From contig NZ_LR733304.1 in NCBI RefSeq assembly GCF_902506105.1, forward strand, positions 1,264,334 through 1,328,333: a stretch of 64,000 nucleotides of DNA, given 5' to 3'. The notes below the pieces were generated by a model. The model searched no databases and was not told the origin of the DNA. It saw only the letters and a list, made by a program, of their open reading frames with translations. Every line of letters starts with the position of its first letter. Position 1 is the first letter of the stretch. This document shows positions 26,781 to 35,167 of the stretch, piece by piece. The position numbers and the translations under genes were made by a program. This stretch comes from Aeromicrobium sp. 9AM (GTDB taxonomy: Bacteria > Actinomycetota > Actinomycetes > Propionibacteriales > Nocardioidaceae).

Positions 26781-29700
26781 GCCTGCTCCTTGATCGCCAT
26801 GAGGACCTGTCCCGGCATGACCTGCTCACCCGGTTCGACGTAGATCTCGACGACCTCGCCGTCGATCGGCGATGTCATGGGGGTCTCCATCTTCATCGCC
26901 TCCAGAGCCACAACCCGATCGCCGGCCTTCACCAGGTCGCCGACCCGCGCCGCGACCTGCCAGACGCTGGACACGAACGGCGCGACGACCGGCGTGCTGC
27001 CGGCCGGGAGGTCGATCGGTGCTCCGGCCGCGGCGGCCGGCGGTTCGGGCCTGACGTCGAACTCGCCGGAGGCGCGCCAGCGCTCCTTCTCCGCCTCGAA
27101 CGCGGCCGACTGCTGCTCGCGGAACTGGCCGATCGATGCTGCGTTGTCGGCCAGGAACCGCTCGTGGTCGGCGAGCGCGAAGACACCGTCCTCGGTGTCG
27201 ACCGGCCCGCGCCCGGCAGCGGTCTCGGCCCGGAGCTCGAGCAGCTCGTCGGCCGAGACCGGGTACCACTCCATCCGGTCGAAGAACCGCAAGGCCCACG
27301 GCTGCTGGTCCGACAGGCCGCCGCGGCGGAAGCTGTTCCACACCTGCGTGGTGCGGCCGACCAGCTGGTAGCCGCCGGGGCCCTCCATGCCGTAGATGCA
27401 CAGGTACGCCCCGCCGATCCCGACCGAGTTCTCGGCCGTCCAGGTGCGCGCCGGGTTGTACTTGGTCGTCACGAGTCGGTGGCGTGGATCCAGCGGAGTC
27501 GCGACAGGCGCGCCCAGGTAGACGTCGCCGAGACCCAGCACCAGGTAGCTCGCGTCGAACACCGTGCGGTGGACGTCGTCGACCGACGCCAGCCCGTTGA
27601 TGCGGCGGATGAACTCGATGTTCCACGGCGTCCACGGCGCGTCGTCGCGCACGCCGGCCATGTAGCGCTCGGTCGCCAGTCGTGCTGCCGGGTCGTCCCA
27701 CGACAGCGGCAGGCGGACCCGCCGCGACGGCACGACCAGCTCGTTCGTGGCGGGCAGGTCGTGCTCGATCTCCTGCATCAGCCCGGCGAGTCGGGCCGCG
27801 CTGATCACGTTGGCGTCGGTGTGCACCTGCAGCGACCGGATGCCCGGCGTGATGTCGAGGATGCCGGCCGGCGCGACCTCCTGCAGCCGGGTCATCAGGG
27901 CGTGCACCCGCATGCGCAGTCCCAGGTCGAGGACCTGCGAGCCGTACTCGATGAGCAGGTTGTCGTCACCGTCGCGCCGGTACGTCACGGCGGGCCGGCC
28001 GCCGGTGTCGCCCGCCGGCTCGAGGCGGTCGATGACGCCGTCGTCGCCGTCGCCGCCGCGGGTCGGCACGCTCGTGGCGCCACGGTGGGAGTCGAGTGCC
28101 GCGGCGTCGTCCTCGCGCACCGGGACGAATCGCACCGTGTCGCCGGGGCGCAGCTGCCCGAGCTTCCACAGGTCACCGCTGGCGACCACCGCAGGGCAGA
28201 CGAATCCGCCGAGCGACGGCCCGTCCGGCCCCAGGATGATCGGCGTGTCGCCGGTGAAGTCGAGAGCGCCGACGGCGTACGGCGTGTCGTGGATGTTGGA
28301 CGGGTGCAGGCCGGCCTCGCCACCGTCGCTGCGCGCCCATGTCGGTCGCGGGCCCACGAGGCGTACGCCGGTGCGCGCCGAGTTGAAGTGCACCTCGTAG
28401 TCGGTCGCGTAGAGCGTGTCGATGTCGGCGCGGGTGAAGAACTCCGGCGCCGCGTGCGGGCCTTCGGTCACGCCGAGCTGCCAGGTCGAGGTCAGGTGCG
28501 GCTGGCGACCGATCGGGGTCGAACCACCGATGCGGGTGAGCACCTCACCCTCCGCGAATGCCGGATGTGGAGCCTCGGCGTCCTGCGAGCCCGGCCGCAG
28601 CACGTCGCCGGGCACCAGCGCACGACCACCGTGGCCACCGAAACCGCCGAGGGTGAACGTCGAGGCGCTGCCGAGGTATTTCGGGACGTCGATACCGCCG
28701 CGGACCGCGACCGCCAGCCGCAGACCGGGGCCCGCAGCCGTGCCGATCGCGAGTACTGATCCGGCACCGACGTCGAGCGGCTCCCACATGGCAGCGGGCT
28801 CGCCGTCGATCGTGACCTCGGCCTGGGCGCCGGTCACGCACACGACGGCCGGGTAGGAGAAGCGCAGGCTCGGGCCGGTGGCTGTGACCTCGAGCCCGGG
28901 CGCGCCCTCGGGGTTGCCGACGGCGAGGTTAGCCTCGCGGAGCGAGACGGGGTCCATGGGCCCCGAGGGCGGCACCCCGACCTGCCAGTGTCCGATCCGG
29001 CCGGGCAGGTCCTGCACCGTCGTCATGGCGCCGGCTTCGAGCACGTCGATGCGCGGGTCCGGGTCCTGCGTCGTCGACAGGGTGGAGGTCGAGTGCGTCG
29101 CGCTGCGGAGCGCGTCGCCGACCGCGAGGTCGCGCAGCAGTCCGAGGTTGGTGACGACGCCGTCGATGCGGCTCGTGGCAAGGCCCTCGCCGAGGAGGTC
29201 GAGTGCCGCGTCGCGGGACGGCGCCAGGGCGATGACCTTGGCGAGCATCGGGTCGTAGAACGGCGAGACCTCGAGTCCGGTCTCGATCCAGCCGTCGACG
29301 CGTACGTCCCGCAGCGCCGGAGCATCCTGGCCGGGGAACACGGCGCGGGTCACGAGTCCGCTCGACGGCGCGCTGTCCTTGGCCGGGTCCTCGGCGTACA
29401 CGCGTGCCTCGACCGCGACACCGTCCGCCGTCCACGTCCGGGTGAACACGCCGGGGTCGATCTCGTCGGCGCCGTCACGTGCCAGCCGCAGCATCAACTC
29501 GACGAGGTCGACGCCGTAGACCATCTCGGTCACCGGGTGCTCGACCTGGAGGCGGGTGTTGACCTCGAGGAAGGCGGCCTCCTCCCGTACGGGGTCGTAG
29601 ACGAACTCCACGGTGCCGGCCGACCGGTAGTCGACCGATCGGGCCAGCGACGCGGCGGCCTCGTGCATCGCCGTGCGTACGTGATCGGGCAGCGCCGGCG

Positions 29701-30430
29701 CGGGTGCCTCCTCGATGACCTTCTGGTTGCGGCGTTGCAGCGAGCAGTCACGGTCGCCGATGACGGCGATCCGGCCGTCACCGTCGCCGAAGACCTGCAC
29801 CTCGACGTGCCGGGCCGGGCGGACCAGCCGCTCGAGGAACACGCCAGAGGAGCCGAAGGACGCCTCGGCCTGGCGGACGACCCGCTCGTACGCCGTGCGC
29901 ACCTCCTCGACCGTGGCGCAGGCCTGCATGCCGATGCCGCCTCCGCCGCCGGTCGCCTTGAGCATGACCGGCAGGCCGACACGCTGCGCCTCGCGTACGG
30001 CGTCCTCCGCCGTGTCGAGCAGGCCGGTGCCGACGAGCATCGGCACGCCCGCCTTCTCGGCTAGCTCGCGCGCCGTGTGCTTGCTGCCGAACCACTCGAT
30101 CTGCTGCGGCGTCGGCCCGACGAACGCCATGCCTGCGTCCTCCACCGCACGGGCGAAGTCGGCACTCTCGGACAGGAAGCCGTAGCCGGGGTGGATCGCG
30201 CCGGCGCCCGTACGCGCGGCAGCCTCCAGCACCCCCTCGATCCGCAGGTACGACTCACGTGCGGGTGCTGGGCCCAGCAGCACGGCCTCGTCCGCCTCCC
30301 GTACGTGCGGGGCGGCCCGGTCGGCCTCCGAGAACACCGCGACGGTGCGGAGGCCGAGGTCCTTGGCCGAGCGCACGATGCGGCGGGCGATCTCACCGCG
30401 GTTGGCGATCAGCAGGGTGTCGAAGCTCAT
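26777..30430 (-). CDS. Biotin-dependent urea/guanidine carboxylase
   Basis: A 1217-aa single-chain carboxylase. Order of domains: biotin carboxylase (residues 1 to about 450; MSFDTLLIANRGEIARR start, ATP-grasp glycine loop KATGGGGGIGM), KipA/AHS2-like carboxyltransferase half (about 460-770; VGVPPSGPMDP), KipI/AHS1-like half (about 790-1010), a linker, and a biotinyl domain whose EAMKME holds the biotin Lys. The family carboxylates urea to allophanate or guanidine to carboxyguanidine. The two DUF1989 genes beside it favour the guanidine route, as those proteins act as carboxyguanidine deiminase. The ATG at 30430 overlaps the upstream stop by 4 nt. Confidence 0.94.
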   Translation of the reverse strand: MSFDTLLIANRGEIARRIVRSAKDLGLRTVAVFSEADRAAPHVREADEAVLLGPAPARESYLRIEGVLEAAARTGAGAIHPGYGFLSESADFARAVEDAGMAFVGPTPQQIEWFGSKHTARELAEKAGVPMLVGTGLLDTAEDAVREAQRVGLPVMLKATGGGGGIGMQACATVEEVRTAYERVVRQAEASFGSSGVFLERLVRPARHVEVQVFGDGDGRIAVIGDRDCSLQRRNQKVIEEAPAPALPDHVRTAMHEAAASLARSVDYRSAGTVEFVYDPVREEAAFLEVNTRLQVEHPVTEMVYGVDLVELMLRLARDGADEIDPGVFTRTWTADGVAVEARVYAEDPAKDSAPSSGLVTRAVFPGQDAPALRDVRVDGWIETGLEVSPFYDPMLAKVIALAPSRDAALDLLGEGLATSRIDGVVTNLGLLRDLAVGDALRSATHSTSTLSTTQDPDPRIDVLEAGAMTTVQDLPGRIGHWQVGVPPSGPMDPVSLREANLAVGNPEGAPGLEVTATGPSLRFSYPAVVCVTGAQAEVTIDGEPAAMWEPLDVGAGSVLAIGTAAGPGLRLAVAVRGGIDVPKYLGSASTFTLGGFGGHGGRALVPGDVLRPGSQDAEAPHPAFAEGEVLTRIGGSTPIGRQPHLTSTWQLGVTEGPHAAPEFFTRADIDTLYATDYEVHFNSARTGVRLVGPRPTWARSDGGEAGLHPSNIHDTPYAVGALDFTGDTPIILGPDGPSLGGFVCPAVVASGDLWKLGQLRPGDTVRFVPVREDDAAALDSHRGATSVPTRGGDGDDGVIDRLEPAGDTGGRPAVTYRRDGDDNLLIEYGSQVLDLGLRMRVHALMTRLQEVAPAGILDITPGIRSLQVHTDANVISAARLAGLMQEIEHDLPATNELVVPSRRVRLPLSWDDPAARLATERYMAGVRDDAPWTPWNIEFIRRINGLASVDDVHRTVFDASYLVLGLGDVYLGAPVATPLDPRHRLVTTKYNPARTWTAENSVGIGGAYLCIYGMEGPGGYQLVGRTTQVWNSFRRGGLSDQQPWALRFFDRMEWYPVSADELLELRAETAAGRGPVDTEDGVFALADHERFLADNAASIGQFREQQSAAFEAEKERWRASGEFDVRPEPPAAAAGAPIDLPAGSTPVVAPFVSSVWQVAARVGDLVKAGDRVVALEAMKMETPMTSPIDGEVVEIYVEPGEQVMPGQVLMAIKEQA

Positions 30431-31146
30431 CGGTCGGTGTCCTCGCTCCGGGTCACGATCATGCGCAACGGGGTGGGGTTGAACTCGTTGCACGGGTTGT
30501 TCATCTGCGGGCAGTTGGACACGATCACCAGCACGTCCATGTCGGCGCGGATCGCGACGCGGCGGCCGGGTGCCGACAGGCCGTCGACGATCCCGAGGGC
30601 GCCGTCCGCCTCGACCGGCACGTTCATGAACCAGTTGAGGTTGGACACCAGGTCGCGCGAGGTCAGGCCGTGCCGGCTCGCCTCGGCGAGGAAGTTCTCC
30701 CGGCAGCCGTGCTGGTATGCCGTGTGGTGGCCGTAGCGGAGCGTGTTGGACTCCTTGCTGCAGGCGCCGCCGATCGTGTCCTGCCGGTCGATCTCGTTGC
30801 CGACGACCGTCATGAGCGGGTGGCCGAGTCCCGAGCGCAGCACCGTGCCCTCGCGGACGTACGCATTGCCCTGCCACGCCAAGGTGTCGGGCACGCTGTA
30901 GCGCTCGGAGGGGTCGTGCGCGTTGAACATCAGGCAGTCGGCCGACTGGTTGCCCCCGACGTCGACGATCGTCAGCACGTCGCCGGCCCGCACGACCGCG
31001 GACCACGGCGCGTTGGGCGCCACCCGCTCGTCGAGCACGACGTCGCCGGGCACCAGCGCCTCGCTCCAGTCGAGCCGGGAGCCTGGCGCGTACACGGCCC
31101 CGACCGGCACGGTGGTGCGGATCTCGTCAACGGTGTCGGTGCTCAC
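30427..31146 (-). CDS. DUF1989 urea carboxylase-associated protein (putative carboxyguanidine deiminase subunit)
   Basis: A 239-aa DUF1989 protein of the urea-carboxylase-associated family 1 type. It contains a metal-site-like Cys/His set: SADCLMFNAHDPSERYS, a GACSKESNTLRYGHH segment and SNCPQMNNPCNEFNPTP at the end, typical of this group. In guanidine-degrading bacteria two DUF1989 paralogues form the deiminase CgdAB that turns carboxyguanidine into allophanate and ammonia. The GTG start at 31146 overlaps the previous gene's stop by 4 nt. Assignment to the A or B subunit is not attempted. Confidence 0.9.
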   Translation of the reverse strand: MSTDTVDEIRTTVPVGAVYAPGSRLDWSEALVPGDVVLDERVAPNAPWSAVVRAGDVLTIVDVGGNQSADCLMFNAHDPSERYSVPDTLAWQGNAYVREGTVLRSGLGHPLMTVVGNEIDRQDTIGGACSKESNTLRYGHHTAYQHGCRENFLAEASRHGLTSRDLVSNLNWFMNVPVEADGALGIVDGLSAPGRRVAIRADMDVLVIVSNCPQMNNPCNEFNPTPLRMIVTRSEDTDR

Positions 31147-31982
31147 AGGCCCCTCGCCTCCAGGTAGTCGGTCGTGTTCAGGTAGGCGCGCTCGCGTTCG
31201 GGCGAGGCGCCGTAGTGCTCGTCCGCCGGACTGCTGGGCGCGGTGCGCCAGGCGTGCACCCGGAGCGGGCCGACCACGTAGTCCGTACGCGGGTCGAGCG
31301 GGTGCGGCACGTTCGCCACGAGGACGATGAGCGGCATCTCGGCGACCAGGTCGACGTACGTCCCCGGCCCGGCGGATCCCTGCCAGGCCAACGCCCCGTC
31401 GTCCTCGACGCGTACGCCCTGGAAGAACGACACCGACGGCGGCAGGTCGCGCGGTGTCAGGCCGTGCTTGACCCCGGCCAGCGTGAACTGCGCCCGGCCC
31501 GAAGGGCTCGGGCCCTGCGGGGCCGCGTCGCCGTACTTCACGACGTTCCACTCGTCCGACGACGTGCCGCAGAACGCGTCGTGGCGTGCGGAGGTGTCGG
31601 CGACGACCGTGGCCAGCACCCGGCCCTCGCCCGAAAGCAGTGGGTGCCCGACGCCGAGATAGGCCTGCCACGGGATCTTCTGCGTGTCGGCGACGTTGAG
31701 CCGCTCCCACGGCTCGAGCGCGTTGAACACCAGGACGTGCGCGCAGGCGTCGCCCGTGACGTCCTCGAGCCGCAGGCGAGTGCCGCGCGCCACGACCTTG
31801 TGGGTGTAACCGCCGGGGGCGACCGTCTCGGCCCACACGAGCGTCGACGGGTCGACGCCGTGCGGGGCGAACGGCGAGGTGGCCGCCGGCAGGTAGGGCA
31901 TCCAGTCCGAGACGTTCGCGCCTTGCGCGCGGGCGTCGGCCCGGGCTGCCAGCACGCTGGCGGTGTCGCGTGTGCCGACCAT
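31143..31982 (-). CDS. DUF1989 urea carboxylase-associated protein 2 (putative carboxyguanidine deiminase subunit)
   Basis: A 279-aa paralogue of the next gene, longer at its N-terminus (VLAARADARAQG helix). It shares the DUF1989 blocks: GDACAHVLVFNALEPWERLNV, FCGTSSDEWNV and a C-terminal VANVPHPLDPRTDYVVGPLRV, but lacks the terminal Cys pair of its partner. It probably forms a heteromer with the neighbouring DUF1989 protein. The ATG at 31982 overlaps the permease stop by one base (TGATG). Same guanidine-pathway inference. Confidence 0.9.
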   Translation of the reverse strand: MVGTRDTASVLAARADARAQGANVSDWMPYLPAATSPFAPHGVDPSTLVWAETVAPGGYTHKVVARGTRLRLEDVTGDACAHVLVFNALEPWERLNVADTQKIPWQAYLGVGHPLLSGEGRVLATVVADTSARHDAFCGTSSDEWNVVKYGDAAPQGPSPSGRAQFTLAGVKHGLTPRDLPPSVSFFQGVRVEDDGALAWQGSAGPGTYVDLVAEMPLIVLVANVPHPLDPRTDYVVGPLRVHAWRTAPSSPADEHYGASPERERAYLNTTDYLEARGL

Positions 31983-33565
31983 CAGGCGATCGCCTCGGCT
32001 GTGGTGTTGGCCGTCGTGTGCAGTGTCGGCAGCTTGATCGCGCCGCCGTGGCGGATGCGCGTACGCCAGTGGATCGCAGCGCCGACGAGCAGTGTCAGGC
32101 CGATGAACAGCAGGGCGCTCCACTGCAGCCACCAGCCGCGGCCCTCGAGGTCGTAGATCTCCTTGCGCGGCCAGGCCAGGTTGATGACCATCCCGATCTG
32201 GTACGCGATCGCGACGACGTTGACGAGGATGCCCCAGCGGCCGAGGGAGAACAGCGGACGGCCGTCCTCGTCGACACCGTCGGCCAGACCTCGGTTGCGG
32301 ATGCGCGAGACGAGCAGCGGCACGGTGACGCCGAGATAGGCCAGGTAGAGCATCGCGATGCACAGGGACGCGAGCGCCAGGAAGACCGCGCTCTGGTTCC
32401 AGTTGACCGCCAGCGCGATCGCCGCTCCGACGCCGACGACGACGGAGGTCGCGATCGGGGTGCCGGTGCGCGGCGAGACCTTGGCGAGGACGGACGAGAA
32501 CGGCAGGGTGCGCTCGCGCGCCATCGAGAACATCATGCGCGAGCCGGCGGTCTGCACGGCGAGCGTGCACGCGAAGACCGCGATCGCGACCGCTGCCAGC
32601 AGGAATCGGCCACCGACGTCGCCGAGACGAGCGGTCAGCACGCCGGCGAGGCCGGACGTCGCGAGCGAACCGTCGGTCAGGCTTGGAGCGGCAAGCAGGC
32701 CGGCGAGCAGCAGCAGGAGACCGCCGATGCCCGACACCACGAGTGCGCGGATGATCGTGCGCGGTGTGGTGCGGCGTGGTGCGTGCGTCTCCTCGGAGAG
32801 CTCACCGGCGGAGTCGAAGCCGACCATGACGTACGCGGCCATCAGTGACGACGCGAGCCACAGTGGGAGGTAGTGCCCCGGTGCGGCGCCGGCGGTCGTG
32901 TTGACCGTGCCGATGCCGCGCTCGGAGTGGAAGAACAGCGCCGTCACCAGAGCCGCGACCCCGAGGATCTCGATCACCACGGCTGCTGACGTGACGACGG
33001 CCATCAGGCGTACCCCGATGACGTTGATCGCGGTGGTGAGCACCAGCACGATCAGGCCGAGGACGACCGCGTTCTGCGCACCGGTCGGACTGATCGGGGA
33101 CGAGTCGGCACCGGATCCGCCCACGAGCTGGAAGCCGGTCCAGATGGCCGGCAGCACCGCCTGCATCGCGATCGCCGCGGTCGCCACCGTGAGGATCTGG
33201 CCGATGACCATGACCCACCCGGTGAACCAGCCGAAGTCGGTGCCGGCCAAGCGGCTGGACCACTGGAAGATCGACCCGGAGATCGGGTAGCGCGCAGCGA
33301 GCTCGGCGAAACACAGCGCGACGAGCAGCTGCCCGGCGAACACGATGGGCCAGGTCCAGAAGAACGCCGCACCGCCGAGGCTGAACCCCAGGCCGAACAG
33401 CTGGAACACCGTCGTCAGGATCGAGACGAACGAGAACCCTGCAGCGAACGACGCGAAGCTGCCGACGCCGCGGCGGAGCTCCTGCGGATAGCCGAGGGCA
33501 CCGAGGTCATGGGCTTCAGAAGGCGGAGATGACGGCGCGGATGCGGGTGGTGCGGTGAGTGTCAT
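31982..33565 (-). CDS. APC-family permease of the urea/guanidine operon
   Basis: A 527-aa transporter with about 12 hydrophobic segments, in the amino acid/choline-type APC group often coded with urea carboxylase genes. GVGSFASFAAGFSFVSIL is the first helix region, and AAYVMVGFDSAGELSEETHAPRR the conserved central helix. It likely imports the operon's substrate (guanidine, an amine or a related compound). The ATG at 33565 has AAAGGA 6 nt upstream; a GTG at 33595 is possible but less supported. It is the first gene of the six-gene run 33565 to 24442. Confidence 0.9.
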   Translation of the reverse strand: MTLTAPPASAPSSPPSEAHDLGALGYPQELRRGVGSFASFAAGFSFVSILTTVFQLFGLGFSLGGAAFFWTWPIVFAGQLLVALCFAELAARYPISGSIFQWSSRLAGTDFGWFTGWVMVIGQILTVATAAIAMQAVLPAIWTGFQLVGGSGADSSPISPTGAQNAVVLGLIVLVLTTAINVIGVRLMAVVTSAAVVIEILGVAALVTALFFHSERGIGTVNTTAGAAPGHYLPLWLASSLMAAYVMVGFDSAGELSEETHAPRRTTPRTIIRALVVSGIGGLLLLLAGLLAAPSLTDGSLATSGLAGVLTARLGDVGGRFLLAAVAIAVFACTLAVQTAGSRMMFSMARERTLPFSSVLAKVSPRTGTPIATSVVVGVGAAIALAVNWNQSAVFLALASLCIAMLYLAYLGVTVPLLVSRIRNRGLADGVDEDGRPLFSLGRWGILVNVVAIAYQIGMVINLAWPRKEIYDLEGRGWWLQWSALLFIGLTLLVGAAIHWRTRIRHGGAIKLPTLHTTANTTAEAIA

Positions 33566-33596
33566 GGGGCGTCCTTTGAGCGGAGGGTGAGCCACT

Positions 33597-33614
33597 ACCT
33601 GTCATGCGACAGAT
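33597..33614. promoter_or_regulatory. Palindrome in the promoter region of the urea/guanidine operon
   Basis: ACCTGTC-ATGC-GACAGAT has 7-bp arms with one mismatch, 32-49 nt upstream of the permease start. It is the best candidate operator for the operon; the TetR protein at its far end is a candidate ligand-responsive repressor. No ykkC-type guanidine riboswitch was recognised in this leader. Confidence 0.45.
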
Positions 33615-33740
33615 ATCCCGTCCAGTCTCGAACGCCAGCTGTTTCAAGCGTGTTGCGCGATCGTGAAGAGTTCGGTCCTCGAACGCGGCGTGGGGGCATT
33701 TCACCTGCTGGCAGCCCGACGGGCCGCCGGACTCTGTACG

Positions 33741-34997
33741 TCAGGCGGCTTGGCGGTAGGGGCTTCGTCGTCGCTTGCGAAGGGAGCGGCCGTTGTGGTT
33801 GGTGAAGCGGAAGCCGTCGACGGCGTTGCCGGTGATGCTCAACCGGCCGCGGTGCAGGAGGGCGTGGCATCGGACGCAGAGTCCGATCAGGAGGTCGAGG
33901 TCGGTGGGTCCGCCGTGGGACCAGAAGATCGTGTGGTGAATCTGCAGGTGGGTGTGGTTGCAGCCGGGTGTCGCGCAGACACCCTTCTGCCGGGCGAGAA
34001 CTGCACGGCGTTGCAGCAGGTTGGGTTGGTACTTGGCCGTGCCGGCGTTGAGGATCTGCGCCTGCCGGTGACCGCCACCTTGCTTCATGAGGAATGCGGT
34101 GAAGTCAGACGCGCACGCGAAGTACATGAGCAAGTTGGGTCCGATGGCCCCGTGGCCGGCGAGTGTGGCCGGTTCGGTCGTAGGTACGGGCTCGGGGACG
34201 GAGAAGGGCTTCTCAGCAGCGTTCCTTGCCTGCTGGGCGGCGGCTTCCAGCGTGTCGGCGTCGACGAACACCGACAGGTGCGGCCGGACTCCCTTGTCCG
34301 ATGGCAGGCCGTTCGCGAGGATCGAGTCGCACAGGTCTTCCAGGCCATGCACCCGACGTTGTGAGCCGGTGCGGTCGTCGTCCTTGTCCCTTGGAGCCGC
34401 CACCGAGTCCAGGACGGCCTTGAGCTTGGCCCCGGTCACCGTGTTGAGGAATCCGTTGACGTGCCAGCCATCAGGGACCGCGTTGACCTGGAAGTCTTCG
34501 CGGTCCATCCCGCGTTCCCACGCATCGTCCAGGTCTTCGGGGTGGACCTTGTCCTTGAGGTGCTTGACCGCTTCGAACAGCTCACCGGGTTCGCAGTCCT
34601 TGGCGACCTGGACGAGCACGTCCTCGAACTGGCGCATCGGCTCCAGGCCGACGTGTTTGAGCCCGTAGACGAACACCTGCACATGGGCTGAGCTGATCTG
34701 CCCGGCGAACGCCGCTTCGGCCACCAACGGCAGATCCCGCAGCGCGGTCACGTTCTTGACCAGCGCCCTGGCCGGGCCGGCGTTCATCCGCAGCTGGTTG
34801 CGCACCCACGCGTTCAAGGTGGATGCGCCGTCGAGCTCGAACTCCTTGGACGCGTCCAGGTCAGCCAACAGCGCCGCCTTGGCAGCATCGAGCGCGTCCT
34901 GCGCCACCTGCACAGCATGCAGCTTGGCCCGCACGTCACCGGTCCGAAGCGTATGCGCAGCAGTGCGCATCGCGTCGATCGTGACCCCCGGATTCAT
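33741..34997 (-). CDS. DUF222 / 13E12-repeat-family HNH protein
   Basis: A 418-aa protein of the actinobacterial DUF222 (13E12 repeat) family. Residues 1 to about 290 form the alpha-helical DUF222 domain (AWVRNQLRMNAGPARALVKNV, AFAGQISSAHVQVF). Residues about 335-400 form an HNH module: Cys pair CATPGC, QIHHTIFWSHGGPTDLDLLIGLC and VRCHALLHRG. The Asn normal in the middle of HNH (DN-L in relatives) is Leu here, so nuclease activity is doubtful. The ATG at 34997 is preferred (another at 35006). A perfect SOS box lies 14 nt upstream, as known for several mycobacterial 13E12 genes. Confidence 0.9.
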   Translation of the reverse strand: MNPGVTIDAMRTAAHTLRTGDVRAKLHAVQVAQDALDAAKAALLADLDASKEFELDGASTLNAWVRNQLRMNAGPARALVKNVTALRDLPLVAEAAFAGQISSAHVQVFVYGLKHVGLEPMRQFEDVLVQVAKDCEPGELFEAVKHLKDKVHPEDLDDAWERGMDREDFQVNAVPDGWHVNGFLNTVTGAKLKAVLDSVAAPRDKDDDRTGSQRRVHGLEDLCDSILANGLPSDKGVRPHLSVFVDADTLEAAAQQARNAAEKPFSVPEPVPTTEPATLAGHGAIGPNLLMYFACASDFTAFLMKQGGGHRQAQILNAGTAKYQPNLLQRRAVLARQKGVCATPGCNHTHLQIHHTIFWSHGGPTDLDLLIGLCVRCHALLHRGRLSITGNAVDGFRFTNHNGRSLRKRRRSPYRQAA

Positions 34998-35011
34998 ACC
35001 CACCATCCTAC

Positions 35012-35027
35012 TCGAACACCTGTTCGA
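35012..35027. promoter_or_regulatory. Perfect LexA (SOS) box upstream of the DUF222 HNH gene
   Basis: TCGAAC-ACCT-GTTCGA is an exact match to the actinobacterial SOS box TCGAAC-N4-GTTCGA and sits 14 nt upstream of the HNH gene start. It predicts damage-inducible expression of that gene. Confidence 0.85.
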
Positions 35028-35132
35028 TCGCAAGAGGCAATCCCCCGAAATCGCAGACAAAAGCGAATGTCAGACCCGCGTGCAAGAATGCCCTCGCCAC
35101 CACCGCGTCCGCTGGCAAGACCCATCGAACTA

Positions 35133-35146
35133 TTGACTTAATTCAA
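35133..35146. promoter_or_regulatory. Near-perfect palindrome / -35 region upstream of xylB
   Basis: TTGACTTAATTCAA reads as TTGA-N-TTAA-N-TCAA with only one non-symmetric base pair. Its first six bases also make a good -35 hexamer, 29 nt before the xylB start. It is a candidate operator for the ROK repressor encoded at the end of the xylBA operon. Confidence 0.5.
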
Positions 35147-35167
35147 GAGTCGTACTAAACCTGACCC

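Noticed and set aside
33566..33740. Guanidine (ykkC-class) riboswitch in the leader of the carboxylase operon
   Set aside because: None of the conserved ykkC, mini-ykkC (paired ACGR hairpins) or ykkC-III words were seen. A model search would decide; found words would overturn this rejection.
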